From Stieleria tagensis (GTDB lineage: Bacteria > Planctomycetota > Planctomycetia > Pirellulales > Pirellulaceae), in NCBI RefSeq assembly GCF_024129865.1, contig NZ_JAMYFE010000125.1, positions 1-38,030 on the forward strand: DNA of 38,030 nucleotides, given 5' to 3'. Position numbers and translations under genes: made by a program. Below, one piece after another: positions 20,701 through 26,905 of the stretch. The notes beneath the pieces are model-generated. The model saw only the letters and a list, made by a program, of their open reading frames with translations, was not told the DNA's origin and did not search any database. How positions within the stretch are numbered: position 1 is the stretch's first letter; each line of letters begins with the position of its first letter.

Positions 20701-21240
20701 GGCGACCGTGTCCGTTTTCAGTTCGCTCAGAAACAGCAACACCTCTTCACTGTTTCGGCGCGAAACCTGTTCATGCAACCACCAGGCCACGGCCAGGGTG
20801 CAACTGCAGCGCCCCGTTCCCGGTTGCTTTGATTCGACGCGTTCGAATTGAGGGCAATCACAGCGAACATCGGCCAGCAGCGATAGATCCAACGGCGAAT
20901 CCAAAGGGCTGCTGCCTTCGGTATCAACTTCCGGCGACACCTCAACCGCCACCAAATAAGGCGGCTTGCGGTTGGGGCGCATGCGAAATTCAAACGACAG
21001 TTTGCCGTCGCTCTGGGAATACTTGGGGGTGTCCACACGCAGCATCGCCGCCCGTTTGTCCAACGATTCATCGTGGTCGTCGACAAGCCGGGATACGGCT
21101 TCACCCAACAGCAATCCGAACGCCGTGGGCAAATTGTCCGTGATCAAATCCATACTCAAACTAGGTTCCTTAAGTTGCGCTTCGGCCGGCAACTCGGTCG
21201 GCATCACCGAGGCGTCACTATCAAAAACAAGGGCCAACAC
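17773..21240 (-). CDS. SNF2-family DEAD/DEAH helicase with SWIM-like zinc site
   Basis: A 1155-residue Swi2/Snf2 ATPase. Helicase motif I is [13 protein letters not shown] (about residue 720), motif II [8 protein letters not shown] (about 815), with [16 protein letters not shown] after it. The C-terminal lobe has [36 protein letters not shown] and DRAHRIGQ (about 1096). The long N-terminal region has CDCP at 127-130 and CSC at 145-147, which resembles a SWIM zinc site (CxC...CxH) with the final His replaced by Cys. Such proteins translocate on duplex DNA to remodel nucleoprotein, and bacterial versions are linked to transcription recycling or DNA repair. The listed start is GTG; in-frame ATGs at 21204 and 21153 are alternatives. 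It is divergent from the ferredoxin gene. Confidence 0.92.
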   Translation of the reverse strand: [1155 protein letters not shown]

Positions 21241-21338
21241 GCTATTCTACCGACAGAGCGGTATCGTGCGATGCCAACGATCGCCGGAATGTCGTCTCAA
21301 TCACAGATTCTTCCAAACCCCCAATTGAGTGGAACCGA

Positions 21339-21695
21339 ATGCCTAAGTTGACTGTCGATGGAGTCGGAACGTTTGACGTGCCCGCAGGAAAACGGCTTGT
21401 CAAAGCCTTGACCGAGGAAGCAGGGACCGACCAGCTGCATGCCTGCGGCGGTTTTTCCAAATGCACCACCTGCCGGGTCAAATTGACCGAGGGTGAGCCT
21501 GAAAAGATGACAGCGGCCGAGAAAGAGACACTGCGGGTCCGCGAAGTGACTGAGCCCGGGGTTCGTCTGAGCTGCCAAATTCAATGCGATCACGATATGA
21601 GTGTCGAATTGATCAGCCGGCTCGAAGGCAGCGGTCGCAAAGACCAAGGGTCTGCGGTCAGCGATGACATCGAACCGGATCCTGTCTGGACCTAA
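21339..21695 (+). CDS. 2Fe-2S ferredoxin
   Basis: A 118-residue plant/adrenodoxin-type ferredoxin. It carries the cluster ligands in ACGGFSKCTTCRV (Cys around residues 36, 42 and 45) and a fourth Cys in RLSCQIQC near residue 80. The beta-grasp start reads PKLTVDGVGTFDVPAGKRL. It would shuttle electrons in the cytoplasm. The tail after residue 95 is polar and non-conserved. The partner redox enzyme is not nearby, and neighbouring genes (SNF2 helicase, kinase) give no clue. It shares a 98-bp divergent upstream region with the helicase gene. No strong ribosome site is visible before the ATG. Confidence 0.9.
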   Translation: MPKLTVDGVGTFDVPAGKRLVKALTEEAGTDQLHACGGFSKCTTCRVKLTEGEPEKMTAAEKETLRVREVTEPGVRLSCQIQCDHDMSVELISRLEGSGRKDQGSAVSDDIEPDPVWT

Positions 21696-21733
21696 TCCTG
21701 GCTTGTGGTGGTGGAGCTTGAGCCGCTCGTGGC

Positions 21734-23236
21734 TTAGTAAGTCCCCAACGGGCGACGCTCGGTGCCGGCCAGGACTTTCACCAGTCCCATCCGTAGCTCT
21801 CGCACCTTCAGCGGCAGTGCCAACAATTGCCGCCGTGGTCCGCGACGCGCTTCGCTAATGATTTTGGCTTGACGACGGTCGGCCAACAGAATCGACGGGA
21901 TTTCGCAGGTGTGCTCGTCACTGGCAAATTTGTTGTATGCCTCCAATGCCAACGAACCTAGCTCGGCAGCGCTGAAAATCACGCAATCTGCCGGCGGGTC
22001 TTCCATCGGGTCGAACCTGGCAAGTGCCCGGTTAGGGTCTTGGATGATCAGAACGCGGTATCCGCGGGACTTCAATCGCTCGCGAATTGCGTTTTGAAGT
22101 GCGGCTTTGGACTCCACCAACATCACGACGTATCCAATGCCTTCGTCGGTCGGCACGTCATCGTCTTCGTACTGGCCCCCGACTTCGGGTTGCCCCTCGG
22201 AATTGGTTGCAACGGGACCTTTTTCCAGAATGTCCATCACTCGCTTGATCTCGGCCTGCATCGCGGCGGCCGACTGGATCCGTTTCTGCGGATTGTATTC
22301 CATGATCTTATTGATCAACTGGGTCACAATCCCGGGACAATCCGGAGCAAATTCGGTGATCGATTTGATCTCTTGAAACCGCGAAACATTCAATCGCGCC
22401 AGCCGGTCACGAGTTTCGGTCAGGGCCGGGACACCCGCGATCATGTGGTACAGCATATTCCCGGTGAAAAAGACGTCGCTGCGCGGATCATCTTTGCGAA
22501 CTCCGGTTCCCCGTTCGAGCGCTGCATAGTCGATCGCTCGCGCGTTGGGGCAATCGGCGATCTGGTCGGGGTTTTTGCGGTCGGTCAGTGCAGCCAACCC
22601 GAAATCCACCAGCTTCGCCCGGCCATCGGATGAAATCAACACGTTCGATAGTTTCAAGTCACGGTGCGAAATCCCAAGACTTGCCGCGTGTGACAATCCG
22701 GATGCGATTTCATGAGCCAGCTTCAACGACAGATCGACTGGCAATTGTTTGCGAATGCGAACCAGTTCGCGCAGCGTTTGTCCTTCGACAAACTCCATCA
22801 CCAAAAACGGATTCCTGGTGTCGGCAATGACGTCATAGATGCTGACGATATTGGGATGCCGCAGCCGCAATCCCATCCGGCCCTCACGCAGAAACTGCTC
22901 CATCTCCTTCGGTTCATCGCGAAATCGCTTTCGCAAGACTTTGATCGCAAACACCTCGCCATCCTTGCTGGCGCGATAGACGCGGGCGAAGGTACCCGCA
23001 CCGATCAGGTACAGGACTTTGTAGTCGCCGTAAAAGTAGCCGGCTCGGTCGCCACGCACGATTTTTTCAGTTTGCAGCGTGGTCACGTGCCCCCGACGCT
23101 GCATTTGCTCGATAACACTGTCGAGTGTCATTTCGCCGCCACCGAGTTCCCCCAGCGAATGTTCTACTTCGCGACGGTCGGCCAACCCGAGGTCGACAAT
23201 ACGGCGGGCAAATCCCTCAGGAGTCGGTTTATCCAT
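21734..23236 (-). CDS. Ser/Thr protein kinase with C-terminal pseudo-receiver domain
   Basis: A 500-residue Hanks-type kinase. Residues 1-68 form a small helical domain often found before planctomycete kinases. The kinase domain shows the Gly loop GAGTFARV (79-86), the ATP Lys in FAIKV (99), HRDLKLSN (191-198) and DFGLAAL (211-217), so it should be catalytically active. The usual APE is replaced by ALE. From about residue 368 the tail (YVVMLVESKAALQNAI...GYRVLIIQDP...) has the alternating strand/helix pattern of a response-regulator receiver. The phospho-acceptor position reads VIFSAAEL with Ser where Asp is expected, so it would be a pseudo-receiver. No membrane segment is seen. It converges on the ferredoxin gene. 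Confidence 0.9.
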   Translation of the reverse strand: MDKPTPEGFARRIVDLGLADRREVEHSLGELGGGEMTLDSVIEQMQRRGHVTTLQTEKIVRGDRAGYFYGDYKVLYLIGAGTFARVYRASKDGEVFAIKVLRKRFRDEPKEMEQFLREGRMGLRLRHPNIVSIYDVIADTRNPFLVMEFVEGQTLRELVRIRKQLPVDLSLKLAHEIASGLSHAASLGISHRDLKLSNVLISSDGRAKLVDFGLAALTDRKNPDQIADCPNARAIDYAALERGTGVRKDDPRSDVFFTGNMLYHMIAGVPALTETRDRLARLNVSRFQEIKSITEFAPDCPGIVTQLINKIMEYNPQKRIQSAAAMQAEIKRVMDILEKGPVATNSEGQPEVGGQYEDDDVPTDEGIGYVVMLVESKAALQNAIRERLKSRGYRVLIIQDPNRALARFDPMEDPPADCVIFSAAELGSLALEAYNKFASDEHTCEIPSILLADRRQAKIISEARRGPRRQLLALPLKVRELRMGLVKVLAGTERRPLGTY

Positions 23237-23547
23237 CGTTGAGAAAGTATGGCGAATTCGGGGCTGCGGTCAGAAAATCAAATGTATCGACGACCACCAG
23301 CACTGCAATCGCGATCGTCAGACTTGATCAGTTTACACCAATGCCTGCCCATTTCGCCGCTCCCTGACCAAAACGCGAGCGGAAAAGAAACCGCCCCTGG
23401 CGTGCTGGCACGACAGGGGCGGTTGGAATACCTAGGGGCGACTACTGAACCGTGTTGTCAGCCCGAATATTGCATCAGCCGTTGAGCGATGCCAACATCA
23501 CGAATACCCCGCGTCTAGGTTTCCGCCAACCGCTGAGCAATCGAAAC
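23237..23547. other. Intergenic region between kinase and AT-hook genes
   Basis: This 311-base stretch contains the strong hairpin at 23389-23424. It presumably also holds the promoter of the minus-strand kinase gene, but no clear -35/-10 pair was seen. Two imperfect direct repeats (about 15 of 21 matches) lie at 23476-23496 and 23527-23547. No open frame of credible coding character was found on either strand. Confidence 0.5.
23380..23424 (-). terminator. Strong intrinsic terminator of the AT-hook gene
   Basis: AACCGCCCCTG (23389-23399) and CAGGGGCGGTT (23414-23424) are perfectly complementary over 11 bp. Inside them CGTGC and GCACG pair across a 2-base loop, leaving a single G/A mismatch, so the whole 36 bases fold as one long hairpin. 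On the minus strand the stem is followed by a T-rich tract (TTTCTTTTC), as expected of a Rho-independent terminator for the gene ending at 23548. No T-tract exists in the plus direction. Confidence 0.75.
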
Positions 23548-23931
23548 TCACTTCGCCAGTTTTTCCAGCGTGTTGAGCGCCGATTTGGCTTCTTCGATAC
23601 TGCCGATCTCTTCGACGACTTTCTTCAAACGCAATAGCGAGTCAATCGAAACGGAGTCCGACGCCTTGGCGGGACTGGCCCAGCTGCTGCGACCGGCAGT
23701 CGCCTTGGCTTTGGTCGCTGTCTTGTTTTTTGATCCGGCTGGACGGCCGCGGCGTTTCGGGCTGCTTGATTTCTTGCTGTTTGTTTTGACGGTGCTAACA
23801 AACTGGGCCGAAACAGTGATCCCCTGCTTTTCCATCTCAGCAACGATTTCTTTCGGTTTTGCGCCTGGGTTGGCGCTTAGGTACTCACGAATTGCAAGTG
23901 ACTTATTCGGTTCGCCTTTTTTCTTGGCCAT
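23548..23931 (-). CDS. Small basic DNA-binding protein with AT-hook
   Basis: A 127-residue Lys-rich protein. Residues 8-50 (NKSLAIREYLSANPGAKPKE onward) look like a compact winged-helix domain of a kind seen in planctomycete proteins. Residues 59-70, KRRGRPAGSKNK, are a textbook AT-hook with the RGRP core, followed by a flexible Lys/Ala/Ser linker resembling histone H1 tails. Residues 95-127 form a predicted amphipathic helix (SLLRLKKVVEEIGSIEEAKS) that could oligomerise. A nucleoid-associated or regulatory role is likely but inferred. The ATG at 23929-23931 follows an AAAGGAAC ribosome site. An in-frame ATG at 24000 would translate the tRNA-like remnant and is rejected. It lies downstream of argS and ends in a strong terminator. 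Confidence 0.82.
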   Translation of the reverse strand: MAKKKGEPNKSLAIREYLSANPGAKPKEIVAEMEKQGITVSAQFVSTVKTNSKKSSSPKRRGRPAGSKNKTATKAKATAGRSSWASPAKASDSVSIDSLLRLKKVVEEIGSIEEAKSALNTLEKLAK

Positions 23932-23951
23932 CTGTTGTTCCTTTTGTTCGG

Positions 23952-23991
23952 TGGTGCCCGGAGAGGGATTCGAATCCGGCGTTTCCGTCGG
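23952..23991 (-). pseudogene. tRNA 3'-end remnant, tRNA-Leu-like
   Basis: Read on the minus strand, the piece holds in order: a long-variable-arm-like hairpin (CCGACG, GAAA loop, CGCCGG), a T-loop TTCGAAT, a T-stem 3' strand CCCTC, an acceptor 3' strand TCCGGGC, discriminator A and CCA. The spacing of the last four matches a tRNA 3' end exactly. The 5' strand of the T-stem (expected GAGGG) is missing, and no acceptor 5' strand (GCCCGGA), D-arm or anticodon arm was found upstream. The acceptor sequence and variable arm suggest tRNA-Leu. It sits 20 bases upstream of the AT-hook gene start. It may be a decayed tRNA or an old attachment-site scar. Confidence 0.55.
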
Positions 23992-24030
23992 GGGGCACAT
24001 GTTGAAGAGCGAAGTAGATTGTAAGTCGCA

Positions 24031-24052
24031 GTCGACTTCTATAAGAATCGAC
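24031..24052. repeat. Small stem-loop between argS and the tRNA remnant
   Basis: GTCGA and TCGAC pair, and inside them TTCT pairs with AGAA around an ATA loop, with one bulged C. It lies about 55 bases beyond the argS stop on the minus strand. No T-tract follows, so a terminator role is uncertain. Confidence 0.35.
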
Positions 24053-24106
24053 CCTCAATCCATACTGTCACCCTACAATACGATTGCGGTAAATCCTGTC
24101 AATCAC

Positions 24107-26104
24107 CTACATCCGCTGGACGACGTCAATCCCCAATAATTCCAACGCTTTCTTGATCACACGACCGGTCAGAACCACCAATGCCAATCGCGTGTTTTGA
24201 ATGTCAGGCGTTTCCGCGTTCATCACATGACATTGATCATTGAATCGAGAAAAGGTTTCTGCGGTGGCATAAACATAATCAACTAAATGATTGGGAGCAT
24301 GATTGTCAGAAACACTCTGCAATGCTTCCTCGAATTGCAACAATTGCAATCCCAATGCCCGCTCTGCGGGATGGTTCAGCAACAACCCGCTGGTCTTTGC
24401 GCGTTCGACCACTTCAGCCTCGGTCAGCCCAATCCGGCGCAGAATGCCTGCGGTACGTGCATAACTGTACTGGGCATACGTTGATGTATTCCCAGTCAAC
24501 GCAACCATTTTAGACAAGTTGAATTTGTAGTCGCTGGTTCGATCATGTGCTAAATCAGCATACTTAATGGCGCCGATCCCAACGGTTTCTGCGACCTGTC
24601 GTTTTTCATCATCATCCATAGGGGGGTCTAGTTTATTCACCCGTTCTGGATCACAAACGACTTGATACGCAGCATCGACGGCATCATTCAGCAGACTTTC
24701 CAACCCAATCAATGATCCGCTGCGTGTCTTCATCGGTCGGCCGTCTTCCCCCAGCACCGTGCCGAAACTGATATGGACCAGCCGAGCATCACTCAGCCCG
24801 GTTAGTTCTGCGACGGCAAACAATTTTTCAAAGTGTTCGCTCTGTCTTGCATCGACGACATACAAAATTTCGTCGGGTGAAAAGTGTTCGGTTCGATAGC
24901 GTAACGTTGCCAGATCGGTCGTCGCATACAGAAACGCCCCGTCACGTTTCTGGATAATCATCGGTGCTTCGAATTGGTCTAAAAACACACACACCGCGCC
25001 ATCACTTTCGCTGGCCAGTCCCCGTTGCGTTAGATCGGCGACGACATCTGCCAACATCGAATGATAAAAGGATTCGCCGTAGGTGTAGTCGAAACTGACG
25101 TTCAGACGGTCGTAGACGCGATTGATTTCGTCTTTGCAATACGGCAGAAACTGTTCCCACAATTGGCAATTTTCTGCGTCGCCCGCATGCAACTTTGACG
25201 TTTCTGCCAAAACCGCTTGGCTGATATCGGGGTGTTCGGCAGCCCGTTGCATCATCACCGGATCCGACTGAGTTTTTGCAATCGTTTTCCGAGCCGCATC
25301 AAGCGCCGATTCGGTGGCGCTGATTTTCTTGGCCAATGAATCAGCGGCCTTACGCTTTTTCTTGGCGTCTTTTCCTTCTGCCGAGTTTGCCGCTTCAACT
25401 GCAACGCTGTGTTCGGCCTGCTGATGCTCCAGCTCGGATTCTAACTTTGGAATTGACGCAACCGATTTGTGATACCCCATCAATTGATGAACCACACGAT
25501 ACAGTTTGGCTAATTCAGGCACCGGGTCTTGGCGAACAATTTCTGGATCGCCGAAATGTTTGTAACCATAAATAATGATCCCGAACTGAGTCCCCCAGTC
25601 GCCCAGGTGATTGTCGGTGATCACCCGATGACCAATGAAACGCAGCGTTTTTGCCAAACAATTTCCGATCACCGTGGTGCGGATGTGCCCCACGTGCATC
25701 GGTTTGGCGACATTGGGCGACGAATAATCCAACAGGATTGTTTTCGGTGATTCACAAGCCGTGACCAGGCAACGGTCGTCGTCCAACATCGCCTTCAACT
25801 GCGTCTGCAGAAAGCTGTCTTTGATCCGCAAATTGATGAATCCCGGCCCGGCGATTTCCGGTGGGTCACAGAGATCGTCCAGTTGGATCTGCGCGATCAC
25901 TTGTGCGGCAACATCACGCGGATTGCTGTCGGGCAATAGTTTCCCGATCGGCATCGCGCAATTCGACTGATAGTCACCAAACTTAGGATTTCCGGCCGGC
26001 CGAATCATCCCCGCGTAGCGGTCCAGATGATCGATCGTGGTCGCAAAATCACAGCGGCCCAAGGCGTCAGAAAAACGCTCGGTCAACAACGAAGGTATGT
26101 GCAT
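24107..26104 (-). CDS. argS: Arginyl-tRNA synthetase
   Basis: A 665-residue class I synthetase that charges tRNA-Arg with arginine. The N-terminal Add1-type domain is followed by SSPNVAKPMHVGHIRTT, which contains the HIGH motif as HVGH at about 138-141. The KMSKS region is degenerate (GRPMKTRSGSL), as in many ArgS. The C-terminal DALR anticodon-binding domain includes YAQYSYARTAGILRR. An insertion at about 215-275 is rich in Lys, Ala and Glu and predicts as coiled coil (SAEGKDAKKKRKAADSLAKK). The gene uses visibly more A/T-ending codons than its neighbours. It lies 112 bases after rsfS on the same strand. Confidence 0.95.
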   Translation of the reverse strand: MHIPSLLTERFSDALGRCDFATTIDHLDRYAGMIRPAGNPKFGDYQSNCAMPIGKLLPDSNPRDVAAQVIAQIQLDDLCDPPEIAGPGFINLRIKDSFLQTQLKAMLDDDRCLVTACESPKTILLDYSSPNVAKPMHVGHIRTTVIGNCLAKTLRFIGHRVITDNHLGDWGTQFGIIIYGYKHFGDPEIVRQDPVPELAKLYRVVHQLMGYHKSVASIPKLESELEHQQAEHSVAVEAANSAEGKDAKKKRKAADSLAKKISATESALDAARKTIAKTQSDPVMMQRAAEHPDISQAVLAETSKLHAGDAENCQLWEQFLPYCKDEINRVYDRLNVSFDYTYGESFYHSMLADVVADLTQRGLASESDGAVCVFLDQFEAPMIIQKRDGAFLYATTDLATLRYRTEHFSPDEILYVVDARQSEHFEKLFAVAELTGLSDARLVHISFGTVLGEDGRPMKTRSGSLIGLESLLNDAVDAAYQVVCDPERVNKLDPPMDDDEKRQVAETVGIGAIKYADLAHDRTSDYKFNLSKMVALTGNTSTYAQYSYARTAGILRRIGLTEAEVVERAKTSGLLLNHPAERALGLQLLQFEEALQSVSDNHAPNHLVDYVYATAETFSRFNDQCHVMNAETPDIQNTRLALVVLTGRVIKKALELLGIDVVQRM

Positions 26105-26216
26105 TGTTCTTTCCAGAACGTCCGACGGCGGAGGCAGATAACCTCGACGCGGACCTACAGAGTGCAGGAACGGATAGAATGATCAAGAACGGGGCCAGGC
26201 AGCCCGAGCCGGATTC

Positions 26217-26756
26217 TCAATCGGAGTTTTCGATGCCCAAATCCGACAACGGGATCGTTTTGCCATCGGCCCACAACGATTCCAAGTCGTAAAATTCTCG
26301 CGTTTCTTCGTCGAACAGATGGACCACAACGCTGCCATAGTCCAGCACGATCCATCGGCTTTCGTCGTAGCCTTCGATACTAAACCGCTTTTCGCCCATG
26401 CCTTTTTCCAAGGCATCGTCAATTTGTTCGCTGATCGCATGCAATTGGCGACGGCTTTGGCCGGTTGCCAAGACGAACAAATCAAACTCGGCGGACTGCC
26501 CGCAGACGTCCAGAACGGCAACATCGGTGCCGTTATTGTCCAACGCGACTTGTGCTGCCGTTGCTGCGATCTTGCGACTCTCGTCGATCCCATACGGTCG
26601 AATCGAGCGCGACGGCGAGACCATCGGGTTGAATGATTTGGGAGAACTAGCCGATGCTTTAGCTTCGGGCTGGTTCGATTCGGTGGATTGTTGGTCTGTC
26701 ATTTGGGAAAGTCTATCAGTTTTGGCGTTGCTGTCACGGGTCACATCGTTCGACAC
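26217..26756 (-). CDS. rsfS: Ribosomal silencing factor RsfS (Iojap family)
   Basis: A product of up to 179 residues. The C-terminal 115 residues are a full RsfS domain: AATAAQVALDNNGTDVAVLD, FDLFVLATGQSRRQLHAI, EGYDESRWIVLDYGSVVVHLF and REFYDLESLW. RsfS binds ribosomal protein L14 and blocks joining of the two subunits under starvation. The N-terminal 60 residues are Ser/Gln-rich and look disordered. The listed start is a GTG at 26756; an ATG at 26702 (MTDQQSTESN) is a good alternative and would give 161 residues. Neither has a clear Shine-Dalgarno. It is probably transcribed with argS, and it is divergent from the Gfo/Idh/MocA gene. Confidence 0.93.
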   Translation of the reverse strand: MSNDVTRDSNAKTDRLSQMTDQQSTESNQPEAKASASSPKSFNPMVSPSRSIRPYGIDESRKIAATAAQVALDNNGTDVAVLDVCGQSAEFDLFVLATGQSRRQLHAISEQIDDALEKGMGEKRFSIEGYDESRWIVLDYGSVVVHLFDEETREFYDLESLWADGKTIPLSDLGIENSD

Positions 26757-26905
26757 GTGGTTATTACAATGACACGTCTGGTGGGCAAATGGCTTTCGGT
26801 GCGATTCACGTCATCTGACCGTGTCCATTTTACTACCATGATTTCCCGCCACGGGCGAAAACGCCAGCACGAGATCGTCTGTCTACCCACCTTCAGGAAA
26901 CACGC

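Noticed and set aside
17773-21240. SNF2 helicase as part of a phage-defence system (DISARM-like)
   Set aside because: No methyltransferase, DUF1998, phospholipase D or nuclease gene lies nearby; the neighbours are a membrane protein and a ferredoxin.
23476-23547. Pair of imperfect direct repeats downstream of the AT-hook gene
   Set aside because: Only about 15 of 21 bases match, which is too weak to claim an element or attachment sites.
23932-24000. N-terminal extension of the AT-hook protein starting at 24000
   Set aside because: The extension would translate the tRNA-like remnant, and the better ribosome site lies at the internal ATG at 23931.
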